Below, in pieces: positions 44,964 through 54,030 of a stretch of DNA of 64,000 bases; positions within the stretch are counted from its first letter, which is position 1; each line of letters begins with the position of its first letter. The stretch covers positions 87,437 through 151,436 of the forward strand of contig NZ_VILB01000007.1 in NCBI RefSeq assembly GCF_009712035.1, in the 5' to 3' direction. The stretch is from Anabaena sp. UHCC 0187 (GTDB lineage Bacteria; Cyanobacteriota; Cyanobacteriia; Cyanobacteriales; Nostocaceae). A program made the position numbers and the translations under genes. The notes under the pieces were generated by a model. It did no database searches. It was given only the letters and a program-made list of their open reading frames with translations, and was not told where the DNA came from.

Positions 44964-45310
44964 GACACTTGTACTATTTTCTTTAAAGCAATTTCCACTT
45001 GTGCATACTCATTAACCAACTGTGACACCAGTTCTACAACCCCTTCTAAATTGCCACTCCTGCCTTTTGATTCTAACTCTAAACAAAGCTGATGGAGATT
45101 CATTGCTCCCAAAGAAGCACTACTAGATTTTAATTTATGGGCTGTTTTTTGCAGGGTATTAGCATCTTGGTTGGTGACAGATGCTTGAATAGCTATGAAA
45201 ATTTTAGGTGATTCAACCAGATAACAATTGATTATTTCTGCTAAACTTTCCTCATCACCTTCGAGCATATCCAGTAATGATTCTAAAGCCTGAGTATCTA
45301 TTGGGGACAT
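44960..45310 (-). CDS. Hpt domain phosphotransfer protein
   Basis: A 116-residue single Hpt domain. The phosphorylatable His lies in TAHKLKSSSASLGAMNL (about residue 58), after the helix DMLEGDEESLAEIINCYL. It should relay phosphate between a hybrid kinase and a response regulator. The REC-GAF-GGDEF protein encoded just upstream is the obvious candidate acceptor. It overlaps the phosphoribosyltransferase gene by 4 nt (ATGA). Confidence 0.92.
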   Translation of the reverse strand: MSPIDTQALESLLDMLEGDEESLAEIINCYLVESPKIFIAIQASVTNQDANTLQKTAHKLKSSSASLGAMNLHQLCLELESKGRSGNLEGVVELVSQLVNEYAQVEIALKKIVQVS

Positions 45311-45386
45311 TTATAAAATTTTGAAAATGGTAAACTGTAATATTTTGTCATAACTTTGACTTGAGAGCGTGATAATTTTGAGTCAA

Positions 45387-46838
45387 TTACTGATGAATAC
45401 AGTAGCGATTGCGTCCTGTTTCTTTAGCCCGATAAAGAGCTTCATCAGCTTTAGCAATTAGCCATGTTAAAGAACTGGTTGCTTGAGGAATAATAGTCGC
45501 AACACCAAGACTAAGAGTTAGATATGAACTAATTTTAGAACTTTCATGAATCAGGTTCTGAGAGCGAATCTGCAAGAGAATTGTTTCGGCAATATAAACT
45601 GCACCAGTAGCATCTGTATTTGGTAAAATTAAAGCAAATTCTTCACCACCATAGCGTGCAGCTAAATCTCCAGAACGTTGGATAACTTGATTAAGAACTT
45701 GAGCAACTTCTTTTAAACATTTATCTCCGGCTGGATGTCCATAGGTATCATTATAATTCTTGAAAAAGTCAATATCACAAAGAATTAAAGACAAAGGTGC
45801 TTTTTCTCGTTCTAAGCGATTCCATTCCCGTTCTAAAACTTCGTCAAAGGAACGACGGTTAGGAATTTCAGTCAGACTATCTATGCTTGCCAGTTGTTGT
45901 AATTTCTGGTTAGCTATTTCTAATTTTTGGTACAGTTCTGCTTGCTGAATAGCCATGACTAATTGATCTGCCAATTGTATAAGCAATTCAATATCTAATT
46001 TATCCCATTTGCGCGGTCTAGAACATTCATAAGCTACCAATAATCCCCAGACATTATTTTCCCTTTCAATAGGTACAACTAAATTCGCTCTAGCTTGTAA
46101 TTCGGTAAGTAAATCAATATGACATTGGGAAAGCCCAGCATTATCAATATCGTCAATAGTATAAATATTACCTTGCTGATAATTATAAGTACATTTGTCG
46201 GAAAAGTAAGTATCTTCAAATACTTTGCCTAACATCGGCTGCCATTCTGGGGCTACAGATTCAACTATGACATAGCCATTTCCCTCTGGGAGAAACCGAT
46301 AGACAATGACACGATCAGTTTTTAGTAATTTGCGGACTTCTATAACAGTTGTACTCAAAATTATCTCTAAGTTCAGAGATTGGCGGATTTTTTGGGTAAT
46401 TTTGGCGATTAGCTGCTCTTTTTCGATCCGACTTTGTAACTCTTTCATTACCCAGTGCATTTGTAGCAACCGACGCACTCTTTGTCTTAAAACTGCCCAA
46501 TGAATTGGTTTGGTGATGTAGTCAGCCGCACCAACAGCAAATGCTTTATCTACGGAATTTTGATCATTTAGTCCTGTAATCATCAATATAGGAATATTAG
46601 CATTTAATTCCTGCAATTGAGCGCAGCAGCTAAAGCCATCCATGACTGGCATCATCGCATCTAAAAGTATTAGATCTGGATTAGATTCAATATAAATACT
46701 TAGAGCAGCTTTACCATCATTTGCTACTAGTACCTGATATCCCTCTTTTTGCATAGCATAACGCAGTTGCATTTGTATAACTAAGTCATCATCTACGACT
46801 AATACCAAGGTATGATTTTTGTGAACAGAGGGAGTCAC
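45387..46838 (-). CDS. REC-GAF-GGDEF response regulator (putative light-sensing diguanylate cyclase)
   Basis: A 483-residue protein. The receiver domain (residues ~10-125) has Asp60 in LILLDAMMPVMDG and Lys in YITKPI. The GAF domain (~150-300) resembles cyanobacteriochrome GAFs: DRVIVYRF, an FSDKC segment with Cys216 where DXCF-type proteins carry their second Cys, and AGLSQCHIDLL with the Cys239-His240 pair at the canonical bilin-attachment position, then RANLVVPI and WGLLVAY. The GGDEF domain (~310-483) has an intact RYGGEEF active site (397-401) and an RSGD inhibitory site (388-391). It should make cyclic di-GMP under control of phosphorylation and possibly light. Chromophore binding is inferred. 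The Hpt and phosphoribosyltransferase genes follow. Confidence 0.88.
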   Translation of the reverse strand: MTPSVHKNHTLVLVVDDDLVIQMQLRYAMQKEGYQVLVANDGKAALSIYIESNPDLILLDAMMPVMDGFSCCAQLQELNANIPILMITGLNDQNSVDKAFAVGAADYITKPIHWAVLRQRVRRLLQMHWVMKELQSRIEKEQLIAKITQKIRQSLNLEIILSTTVIEVRKLLKTDRVIVYRFLPEGNGYVIVESVAPEWQPMLGKVFEDTYFSDKCTYNYQQGNIYTIDDIDNAGLSQCHIDLLTELQARANLVVPIERENNVWGLLVAYECSRPRKWDKLDIELLIQLADQLVMAIQQAELYQKLEIANQKLQQLASIDSLTEIPNRRSFDEVLEREWNRLEREKAPLSLILCDIDFFKNYNDTYGHPAGDKCLKEVAQVLNQVIQRSGDLAARYGGEEFALILPNTDATGAVYIAETILLQIRSQNLIHESSKISSYLTLSLGVATIIPQATSSLTWLIAKADEALYRAKETGRNRYCIHQ

Positions 46839-46952
46839 TATCTATAATTTCCTTACTGAAACTATATATTATAAACATAATGATCTTACTTTTCCTGGCT
46901 TAATTCGTTGTCTCATGTTTATATATACTTAGTGTAAGTTCTTAGTTAAAAA

Positions 46953-47013
46953 AGAGGCAATAGGCAATAGGGAAGAAGTTTTTGGGAAGAGGCAATAGGA
47001 AAGAAGTTTTTGG
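46953..47013. repeat. Direct repeat of GGCAATAGG / GGAAGAAGTTTTTGG
   Basis: Two adjacent copies of agaggcaatag...gaagaagtttttgg (46953-46986 and 46988-47013), in which the first contains a duplicated ggcaata heptamer. It lies in the gap between the GGDEF gene promoter side and the exonuclease 3' end. STRR class. Confidence 0.8.
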
Positions 47014-47067
47014 CAGTTTTATTTTTTGTTACACACTGCCGTTTTCCTATGCCCACCTACTTACCAA

Positions 47068-47697
47068 TTAATGTTCAAATAGGTCTTTGAATTGTAATAA
47101 ATCTAAGGCAACTATTGTGGGTAACACTTGAAAACATTCTTGGGCAAGTTGCCAACGTTCTTCCCGTTGCAACATTGTTGTGAGCTTTTGCTGTACACTT
47201 AGTAAGTAACGGACATCATTGGCTGCATAGCGTAGTTGGGCTTCAGATAAGTTACTAGCATTCCCCCAATCAGAACTTTGGGAGCTTTTATCTAATTCCA
47301 CTTTTTCTAATTCTGATACTACGTCTTTTAGTCCATGACGATTTGTATAAGTACGTGCTAATTTACTAGCGATTTTTGTACAGAAAATAGGCTGAACGAC
47401 AATACCTAAATTGTGCCGTAAAGTGGCAACATCAAACCTAGCAAAGTGAAAAACTTTGAGGCTGTGACTTGCTTCCATGAGTGTTTTTAAGTTTGGTGCT
47501 GCTGTTTGTCCTCTAGAGATATGAATAACCGTGACTTGTCCTTCTGGGTTGCACAGTTGCACTAGACATAAACGATCACGCTGGGGTAAAAGTCCCATTG
47601 TTTCTGTATCAACGGCAATGGCTGGGGCTTTTAAATACTCAGAAAGAGTTGCATCAGTTAAATCGCCATCGCCAACTTGAAAATCTGGTAATGTCAT
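47068..47697 (-). CDS. RNase D-like 3'-5' exonuclease
   Basis: A 209-residue DEDDy-type exonuclease domain. Exo I is AVDTETMGL (Asp/Glu), Exo II is FHFARFDVATL (Asp), and Exo III is YAANDVRYLL (Tyr/Asp). The HRDC domains of full-length RNase D are absent, which is the usual state in cyanobacteria. Likely role: tRNA or other stable-RNA 3' processing. Monocistronic. Confidence 0.92.
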   Translation of the reverse strand: MTLPDFQVGDGDLTDATLSEYLKAPAIAVDTETMGLLPQRDRLCLVQLCNPEGQVTVIHISRGQTAAPNLKTLMEASHSLKVFHFARFDVATLRHNLGIVVQPIFCTKIASKLARTYTNRHGLKDVVSELEKVELDKSSQSSDWGNASNLSEAQLRYAANDVRYLLSVQQKLTTMLQREERWQLAQECFQVLPTIVALDLLQFKDLFEH

Positions 47698-47832
47698 GAA
47701 CTTGTCAAATATAAATTATCTTTATTTTGCCAGACAAGATGACCGTCACTTACGCTCCCATTAAAAATGCAAAATTAAAAATTAAAAAGTTGGTTTATGC
47801 CCCTTGACTACAAAGGGCGTAATTCTTGAGGC

Positions 47833-48396
47833 TTAATTCCGTCCTGTGGTATTAGTGTTTAAAAATATTTGTGTTAAGTAGACTTCACCTTGTTCATTAG
47901 TAGCCACACCCACCCCAGTTAAGTTATATTTACCTTGAAGATTTTTGAGATGTCCCGGACTTTTTAACCACCCAGAAACAGCCTCATTGTCAGGATTGCT
48001 ATAGCCCGTATTGTAAGCTACATTTTCTGCCGCACTGCTGTATTTAAGAGGAATAGCCATAACTCGCTGTTCAAATCCTTGATGACTAAAAGGAACTTTA
48101 CCAGTAGCCATATTTTGACTGTGAATTCTTGCTTGGTGACTGATCTTTTCACTTAAATTTAATTGTCCTAGTCCCTTTTTTGCCCTATATTGATTAATTT
48201 GAGTAAAAACTGATTTTTCTAAATTAGTAGTTTGAAAACCAAGATGAGATATTTTGGCTTGACTTGTCACAAGTGATGAACGCTGATGACGAACAGTTTG
48301 TTTAGCAGAACTATTATCTGGGTTCGCAGCAGTCATATAGCCACTAGCAAGGACAAGCGTACTTAAAGCGATGCCAAAAGCAGTTTGTCGTAACAT
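47833..48396 (-). CDS. CAP (SCP/PR-1) domain exported protein
   Basis: A 187-residue protein with an N-terminal hydrophobic signal (about residues 5-22) and a CAP domain from about residue 60. The signatures are VFTQINQYRAKKGLGQL, HSQNMATGKVPFSHQGF, AAENVAYNTGY and SGWLKSPGHLKNLQG...TGVGVA. Bacterial CAP proteins are secreted or envelope proteins of unclear function (CpcE/YkwD-like). It is monocistronic. The 298-nt gap between it and trpB shows no clear feature apart from AT-rich sequence. Confidence 0.92.
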   Translation of the reverse strand: MLRQTAFGIALSTLVLASGYMTAANPDNSSAKQTVRHQRSSLVTSQAKISHLGFQTTNLEKSVFTQINQYRAKKGLGQLNLSEKISHQARIHSQNMATGKVPFSHQGFEQRVMAIPLKYSSAAENVAYNTGYSNPDNEAVSGWLKSPGHLKNLQGKYNLTGVGVATNEQGEVYLTQIFLNTNTTGRN

Positions 48397-48694
48397 AGAG
48401 GTTTAAGTAATGTATGGATTTATTGGATATATACCCTATCTTCTGATTATCAGAATACTTACCAGGATACTATTTGCCAATTATGAACTAAAGGATCATC
48501 AAATTTTCACAATTTAAATCAGTCATATATCTGCTAGATCGCTGATTTGTTTTTTAGAAAATATCATCCATTACTATAGAGCTAGTAACTGTTATTTACA
48601 CTACATTATTAATCAAAACTAATAGCAAAAAATAGTATCCAATGATAGATGTCATGGATACTATTTTTGTTAAGCAACTATTTTTTCCAAAAAT

Positions 48695-49933
48695 TTAGTG
48701 AATTAAGAACTTAGCTGCTGTTTGCACATCCTTATCACCCCTGCCAGAACAGTTAAGAATAATTTTGGGACTACCAGCAAGTTGAGGACAGAGAGTTTCT
48801 AGATAGGCGATCGCATGAGAAGTTTCCAAAGCTGGTATAATTCCCTCTAACTTCGATAGTCGTTGGAATGCGTCCAAAGCCTCAGCGTCCGTCACACTGT
48901 AATATTCAGCCCGGCCAATATCCTTCATATAACTGTGTTCAGGCCCCACCCCAGGATAATCTAAACCAGCACTAATGGAATGGGGTTCAATAACTTGACC
49001 GTCATCATCCTGCAACAGATAACTCATGGAACCATGCAATACACCAACCTGTCCTTTTGTGAGAGTGGCCGCGTGTTTGCCAGTATTCACACCTTCACCA
49101 GCAGCTTCTATCCCAATTAACCGCACAGATGGTTCTTTGACAAATTCGTGAAATAGTCCCATAGCATTAGAACCACCACCCACACAAGCTATCAGAATAT
49201 CAGGCAAACCGCCCCATTTTTCCAGAGCTTGAACACGGGTTTCCTCACCAATCACAGCGTGAAAATCTCTTACCATCATCGGATAAGGATGAGGCCCAGC
49301 CACAGAACCGAGGATGTAATGGGTAGTTTCTACATTCGTTACCCAGTCCCGGATGGCTTCAGAAGTGGCATCTTTGAGAGTTCCCGTACCCGCAGACACT
49401 GGACGAACTTCTGCCCCCATTAGCCGCATTCTAAAGACGTTTAAAGATTGGCGTTCCATATCGTGAACACCCATGTAAATCACGCATTCCAAACCAAACC
49501 GAGCGCAAACTGTGGCCGTAGCTACGCCATGTTGTCCTGCACCGGTTTCGGCAATAATCCGCCGTTTACCCATGCGTTTGGCTAATAATACCTGACCGAG
49601 AGCATTATTAATTTTATGTGCGCCAGTATGATTTAAATCTTCCCGTTTTAAATAAATTTGCGCCCCTGTACCATCAGGACGAGCATAATTAGCCGTAAGG
49701 CGTTCAGCAAAGTATAAAGGTGTAGCCCGTCCGACATAATCTTTTAATAAACCTTGTAATTCCGCTTGAAAACCAGGTTCATTGCGGTATTGCTGATATG
49801 CTGTTTCTAATTCAGCTAACGCCGGCATCAGGGTTTCAGGAACATACTTACCACCAAAGCGGCCAAAACGTCCTAGAGTATCAGGTACGGGCGTAGTTTG
49901 TGAGAAATTCGGAGAGAGGGGTGTAGTAGTCAC
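48695..49933 (-). CDS. trpB: Tryptophan synthase beta chain
   Basis: A 412-residue PLP enzyme. [19 protein letters not shown] opens the domain, the PLP lysine is in [13 protein letters not shown] (about residue 100), the glycine-rich phosphate loop [10 protein letters not shown] is near residue 246, and [14 protein letters not shown] is also present. It makes tryptophan from indole and serine. The frame is open for 88 more codons upstream, but those are translated repeat DNA (including [12 protein letters not shown]). A GTG at 49933 gives [12 protein letters not shown] and the usual family length. A strong Shine-Dalgarno is not apparent. trpA is not nearby. Confidence 0.95.
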   Translation of the reverse strand: MTTTPLSPNFSQTTPVPDTLGRFGRFGGKYVPETLMPALAELETAYQQYRNEPGFQAELQGLLKDYVGRATPLYFAERLTANYARPDGTGAQIYLKREDLNHTGAHKINNALGQVLLAKRMGKRRIIAETGAGQHGVATATVCARFGLECVIYMGVHDMERQSLNVFRMRLMGAEVRPVSAGTGTLKDATSEAIRDWVTNVETTHYILGSVAGPHPYPMMVRDFHAVIGEETRVQALEKWGGLPDILIACVGGGSNAMGLFHEFVKEPSVRLIGIEAAGEGVNTGKHAATLTKGQVGVLHGSMSYLLQDDDGQVIEPHSISAGLDYPGVGPEHSYMKDIGRAEYYSVTDAEALDAFQRLSKLEGIIPALETSHAIAYLETLCPQLAGSPKIILNCSGRGDKDVQTAAKFLIH

Positions 49934-49984
49934 GGATTGGGTAAAATAAGAGAACAAAGTTAATTTTAATTCTAGAACAATATT

Positions 49985-50122
49985 GTGGGACGGGCTTCTA
50001 GCCTGTCCTCGTGTCCTCGTTCCCAGTCTCCAGACTGGGAATGCCATCTTTGAGGTTCTACCTCCAGTTATAATAGAGGCAGAGCCTCTCAACTGCATTC
50101 CCACGCAGAGCATGGGAACGAG
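49985..50122. repeat. Dispersed repeat island upstream of trpB
   Basis: Two elements sit side by side. The first is a short hairpin gggacgggcttctagcctgt at 49987-50008. The second is a ~107-bp element (50016-50122) with terminal arms ctcgttcccag and catgggaacgag and internal palindromes ccagtctccagactgg and agaggcagagcctct. The second is a known type of Nostocales interspersed repeat, and its translation in one frame gives [11 protein letters not shown], which appears in many spurious cyanobacterial ORFs. It lies within the trpB leader or promoter region. Confidence 0.85.
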
Positions 50123-50129
50123 AGAAAAT

Positions 50130-50492
50130 TTAAGATCCTTGAATTTCCTTTTGTAAAGCCTGAATTTGCTGAAGAGGTAATTCCGTAATTTCGGCAATTT
50201 GTTCTAAACTCATGCCAATTCGTAACAATTTTAAAGCAAACAGTCTTGTTGTTTCAGTTTTACCTTCAGATTTACCTTCTTCTACAGCTTCTTGATAAAC
50301 CCTAGTTTGTTTCAATTCACTTAAACCTAACATAGCTTCAATTTCCTCTCTGCTCTTTTTGGGTAGTTTGTAGACGATAATTGTCTCAATTAGATTAATT
50401 AAATCCCGTTTAATGGTTGCATCAGTTAGTTGTTGGTTTGCTTGGGCAATTAAGCGTTTTGCTAGTGCTGGTATAGAAAATTGTATTTGTTT
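50130..50492 (-). pseudogene. C-terminal remnant of an Rpn-family recombination-promoting nuclease/transposase
   Basis: An open frame of 121 codons without a proper start reads FSIPALAKRLIAQANQQL...TIIVYKLPKKSREEIEAML and GLSELKQTRVYQEAVEEGKS...[12 protein letters not shown]. This is the C-terminal third of Rpn/DUF4351-type proteins, abundant in cyanobacteria. A stop at 50493-50495 closes the frame upstream and the nuclease domain (PD-(D/E)XK) is missing. The short ORF starting at an internal ATG (50333) is therefore unlikely to be a real gene. The remnant sits between two repeat elements. Confidence 0.8.
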
Positions 50493-50529
50493 TCACGGTA
50501 ATTGAGTAATTTAATCTAATTTTGGAAAA

Positions 50530-50562
50530 CGAACCACAGAGACGCAGAGGACGCAGAGAGAA
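50530..50562. repeat. Dispersed 'CACAGAGACGCAGAGG' repeat downstream of mcrC
   Basis: The element reads gaaccacagagacgcagagg followed by acgcagagag, and lies directly 3' of the mcrC-like stop codon. It is the same family as 3506-3543, 5873-5911, 21523-21556 and 44284-44316. Confidence 0.85.
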
Positions 50563-50563
50563 T

Positions 50564-51751
50564 TTAAGAAAATAGTTTTGTTAAAAATTTATTTCCTGCA
50601 TCTTCAATTTTATCATCAAGAGAAAAGGTGAGGTTACGAACTCTGATTTCTCCAATATATTTATCAAGGGAATGATTTAATTCTGTTGGATAGACTAATA
50701 CTGTGTCTAGACAACTTTTAGAAACTGCATAAGTTACTACTTGGGCTATATCTTTAGAAGAAGAATGTTCGGGGTTTTTATATTTAGTATCGAGAATATA
50801 TTTAGGTTTTGAATCTGTTGTGTCATATAAAATTAAGTCAGTTTTAAAATATATTTTTTCTCCTATATTGATTTTCTCTTGAGTTTTTAAGGTGAAATTT
50901 GGGGGTAAATTTTTCTTTAACCACTCTGCAACAAACATTTCATAAAGACGTGCCATATCTATTAAAAAAGGTAAAGTTGTATTTTTACCCTTTTCATGAC
51001 TTGGGCTAGTGTTATCTAAAAAGAATCGGCAAAATTGATGTAAAATATGATAATCTTCATTTAAACGATGATAAATTCTATCAATACAATCTTCTGAATT
51101 ATAAGGTTGTAAAGATACCATTTCTTGCATTGCATGATAAGCTTTTCTCACTATCAATGATACTTTCTCTGTACAAAAACCACTATGTCCAATATTAAAA
51201 AGTGTCCATAACAAAATTTGGTTATCTATAATATCAGCCGTGTGTTCTTCATATTCACATTCTAATTTTACATTCCAAGGTTTTTTGATTATTTGCTGTA
51301 CATTTAATCTTCCGCGCACATAAGCCAACTGATCAGTTTTGGGTACATAAGTCCGATATAATCCTTTACGACAGCGTTCTATTATTTTATCGGCTAAAAC
51401 ATAAGCTAAATGATTATAAAAATCTTCTATAGATTCACAATTCATTAAGCCTTCAAGAAATCTAAAACTTTTTAAGTTATAAGCATATTCCAACATTCCA
51501 AATAAATTTTTAATTGGGACTTTGGGATTTATTTTCAAAGCTAAATCAGCATTTAAAGGAATATATCCGACATATCCTTGAGCAGTTAGTTTCCATTGAT
51601 TACGAGTTTTAGGACTGGGAAATTCTACATTTACTTGGCTTTGGTATTTCTCATATAAGATAATTCCAACCTCTTCAGAAATTTCCTCACGAGAAAAAGA
51701 TTGAGCTTGATATTCGGTTATTTCCAGAATTTTAAAGTTTGCTGAGTTCAT
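50564..51751 (-). CDS. mcrC: McrC-like restriction component
   Basis: A 395-residue protein of the McrC family. An N-terminal region (VEFPSPKTRNQWKLTAQGYVGYIPL...LKINPKVPIKNLFGMLEYAYN) is followed by a C-terminal PD-(D/E)XK nuclease with FKTDLILYD and ILDTKYK (Asp and DxK catalytic residues, about residues 305-325). McrC supplies the nuclease that McrB's GTP-driven translocation activates at modified DNA. Its start overlaps the mcrB-like stop by 4 nt, so the two are co-translated. Confidence 0.9.
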   Translation of the reverse strand: MNSANFKILEITEYQAQSFSREEISEEVGIILYEKYQSQVNVEFPSPKTRNQWKLTAQGYVGYIPLNADLALKINPKVPIKNLFGMLEYAYNLKSFRFLEGLMNCESIEDFYNHLAYVLADKIIERCRKGLYRTYVPKTDQLAYVRGRLNVQQIIKKPWNVKLECEYEEHTADIIDNQILLWTLFNIGHSGFCTEKVSLIVRKAYHAMQEMVSLQPYNSEDCIDRIYHRLNEDYHILHQFCRFFLDNTSPSHEKGKNTTLPFLIDMARLYEMFVAEWLKKNLPPNFTLKTQEKINIGEKIYFKTDLILYDTTDSKPKYILDTKYKNPEHSSSKDIAQVVTYAVSKSCLDTVLVYPTELNHSLDKYIGEIRVRNLTFSLDDKIEDAGNKFLTKLFS

Positions 51752-53358
51752 ATTGTTATCTGTTTCTCTATTTTCTCCCAGCGAAACTCATTTACTTTTT
51801 CTAGGTTGTTAAAAAAGTATTCTTCTAAATAAGGCTCAATTTCCATCTTCCAAATATCTTCAATATCTTCTCGTAAATTAGGAGTCAAAAAGAAAGAAAT
51901 ACCAATTTCATAGTTTTTATCATTAATGGCTTGATTTAATTGTTTTAAAACATTAATTAAATCCATAACGTCAAAATTTGTATTTAGATGATATTTGATT
52001 AACACATCATAATTAGGACGAAGTTCAATAAACGCAAAACGACGACGTAAAGCATGATCTATTTGTGCAATAGACCTATCTGCTGTGTTCATTGTACCTA
52101 TTATGCGGACATTTTGGGGAATACGAAATCTATTACCACCAGCGAGGGGAATTTCTTGATCACGGTATTCTAGTAAATACATTAATTCACCAAAAACCTG
52201 TGCTAAATTAGCGCGGTTAATTTCATCAATAATCAGAACACAAATATCTTGAAATGATTCAGCTTTTTTGCAAAACTCTAAAAATCTGCCGGGAACAAGT
52301 GGATATGTTAATTTACCATCTTCACTTTGAGGACGAATACCTTGAATAAAGTCTTCATAGGAATATGCTGGATGAAATTGGACTAATTCAGAGAAACCGT
52401 CACCTTCACTGATTAGGTATTTTGCGAGTTTTTCAGCTATGAAAGTTTTACCTGTTCCGGGTGAACCGTAGAATATGGCTTGTTTTTTGCGATTAATTAC
52501 GCGTATCCAATTTTGTATATCTACTTCCTGGAAACTAGTTTCTTCAGCACATTGTATCAAAGTATAATTTTCTTTTAAATTACTAGCATATAAAAATTCT
52601 AAAGTATTTTCTTCAGGTAAAGAGTTCAGTTGGTCATTAGATTCAAGATTATTTTTTTTCTGGAAACTTCTATAGTCTAATAGTAATGGCATTGGATCAT
52701 CATAGATGGCTATTAACCACATCGGAAAAAGTAATTCAAATGTTTCTCGTATTTTATTGATTAAATCTTCTTTAGTAAATTGTAGTAATTTAGATGGTTT
52801 TAAATGTTCACTTATTTGAATATTCTTAGTTGCACTACTTTTATGAATTATAGATTGAAACCATTCTTCTAAACGGTTAATATTCCAGCATTCTCGGCGA
52901 TTTCCTTTCCTTATATGCAAGAGACAATTACTAGGTAAGTTTATATACTTGATGATAAAATCTTTGATAGCCGGCTTCTTATAATTTTCAATAAATATTT
53001 GCTTGTTAGGACTATTAATATTGATATAAAAACCAAAGCGAAAATCGTTTTTAGAAATGTTTAAAAATAAATGAGCTTTGTCTATTTCTACATTTGTATT
53101 TTGTGGATAAAATCTGCATTCATAAAGTTGATAACCTGGATATTCATTAATATTAATTTTTAATTGCTTAGAAATATTATCTGGAAATTGAGAATTTACT
53201 TGAAAAAAAATATCCTCAACTGGTTTCAGAACAAAATTCCTATATTCTTCTTCTTTAGAAAGATAAAATTTCCGTGTTTCCTTCTGGGGAAGTTGAGCAA
53301 GTAGTTCAAAAGTTTTCTCGGAAAAGGGATTTTCTGGGTGTACAACAAATTCCGTCAT
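51748..53358 (-). CDS. McrB-like AAA+ GTPase with a non-canonical N-terminal domain
   Basis: A 536-residue protein. The AAA+ motor (about residues 285-510) has Walker A FYGSPGTGKTF, Walker B VLIIDEINRANLAQVFGEL, the McrB signature GTMNTADRSIAQID, and the arginine-finger region ALRRRFAFIEL. The N-terminal ~200 residues are not the DUF3578/EVE-type recognition domains I know. The stretch LSKEEEYRNFVLKPVEDIF and the later LFLNISKNDFRFGFYI weakly recall DUF2461. This domain would set which modified or foreign DNA is recognised. Together with the McrC-like protein it makes a type IV restriction-like defence pair. It is upstream partner in a two-gene operon. Confidence 0.88.
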   Translation of the reverse strand: MTEFVVHPENPFSEKTFELLAQLPQKETRKFYLSKEEEYRNFVLKPVEDIFFQVNSQFPDNISKQLKININEYPGYQLYECRFYPQNTNVEIDKAHLFLNISKNDFRFGFYININSPNKQIFIENYKKPAIKDFIIKYINLPSNCLLHIRKGNRRECWNINRLEEWFQSIIHKSSATKNIQISEHLKPSKLLQFTKEDLINKIRETFELLFPMWLIAIYDDPMPLLLDYRSFQKKNNLESNDQLNSLPEENTLEFLYASNLKENYTLIQCAEETSFQEVDIQNWIRVINRKKQAIFYGSPGTGKTFIAEKLAKYLISEGDGFSELVQFHPAYSYEDFIQGIRPQSEDGKLTYPLVPGRFLEFCKKAESFQDICVLIIDEINRANLAQVFGELMYLLEYRDQEIPLAGGNRFRIPQNVRIIGTMNTADRSIAQIDHALRRRFAFIELRPNYDVLIKYHLNTNFDVMDLINVLKQLNQAINDKNYEIGISFFLTPNLREDIEDIWKMEIEPYLEEYFFNNLEKVNEFRWEKIEKQITI

Positions 53359-53435
53359 TTTTCTTATTTACTTGATTTTTTGCTGTGAATAATTTTAGAA
53401 CGTTTCGGCAATAGGTGCTATGGAGAAGAATTAAC

Positions 53436-53470
53436 GAACCACGAAGGCACGAAGAACACGAAGGAAGAGA
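53436..53470. repeat. Left inverted repeat flanking the GxxExxY gene
   Basis: The plus strand reads gaaccacgaaggcacgaaga then acacgaaggaagag. It matches, in inverse orientation, the repeat at 53888-53920, and lies 15 nt past the GxxExxY stop codon. Confidence 0.85.
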
Positions 53471-53484
53471 AAGAAGAAGAAGAG

Positions 53485-53922
53485 TTAAGAAGAGAGGATG
53501 ATGCGTTTAATGCCTTCTTTGAGAACGGGGACGTTAAAATTGATGAGAAGACCAAGAGGACAATTAGTCATTTTTAAATAAGAAATAACTTGCGCTTCAT
53601 GAATAGGGGCTAACTTTTCCACAGCCTTCAATTCAACAACTAAAGAATCACCAACTAAAAAATCTAATTCACCCTCACCTATGGGATAACCTTTGTATTT
53701 TATTGCTACTAAATGTTTAGGTTTATGAGGTATTCCCCGCAAGCGAAACTCCAAACCCAAAGCCTCTTGATATACCCTCTCCAAAAACCCCGGACCCAAC
53801 ATCCTATGCACCTCAATACCCGCCCCAATCACAGCATAAGCCAACCTCTCCACATCATCACCCAACCTCCTCATCCTTCCTTCTTCTTCTTCCTTCGTGT
53901 TCTTCGCTTCTTCGTGGTTCAT
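53485..53922 (-). CDS. GxxExxY protein
   Basis: A 145-residue protein of the GxxExxY family. The defining motif is in GPGFLERVYQEAL. It is followed by a PD-(D/E)XK-like strand set, GELDFLVGDSLVVELKAVE (Asp, Glu, Lys) and QVISYLKMTNCPLGLLINF. A nuclease-like fold is predicted for the family but activity is not established. The first ~13 residues (NHEEAKNTKEEEE) are encoded by a dispersed repeat (53888-53920), so the true start may be the internal Met of GRMRRLGDDVERLAYAVIGA or nearby. Inverted repeats bracket the gene on both sides, next to the mcrBC-like pair. Confidence 0.88.
   Translation of the reverse strand: MNHEEAKNTKEEEEGRMRRLGDDVERLAYAVIGAGIEVHRMLGPGFLERVYQEALGLEFRLRGIPHKPKHLVAIKYKGYPIGEGELDFLVGDSLVVELKAVEKLAPIHEAQVISYLKMTNCPLGLLINFNVPVLKEGIKRIILSS
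53888..53920. repeat. Right inverted repeat flanking (and starting) the GxxExxY gene
   Basis: tcttccttcgtgttcttcgc then ttcttcgtggttc is the reverse complement of the element at 53436-53470, with small differences. It contains the start codon region and codes for the charged N-terminus of the GxxExxY protein. Confidence 0.85.
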
Positions 53923-54030
53923 TTTCTCTTATCCTCTTATACTCTATCATGTAGCAATTATATATTTAATTCCCACCGCTTAGGCTAAAATTGTTTAGAA
54001 TAAAAGTCTATTTTTCCTGCATTAAAATTT

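Noticed and set aside
49934..50197. 88-residue N-terminal extension of TrpB
   Set aside because: It is translation of dispersed repeats ([12 protein letters not shown] type). The GTG at 49933 gives the normal TrpB length.
50130..50333. 67-residue ORF as an independent gene
   Set aside because: It is the C-terminal tail of an Rpn-family protein whose frame continues upstream to 50492 and is then closed by a stop, so it is a remnant.
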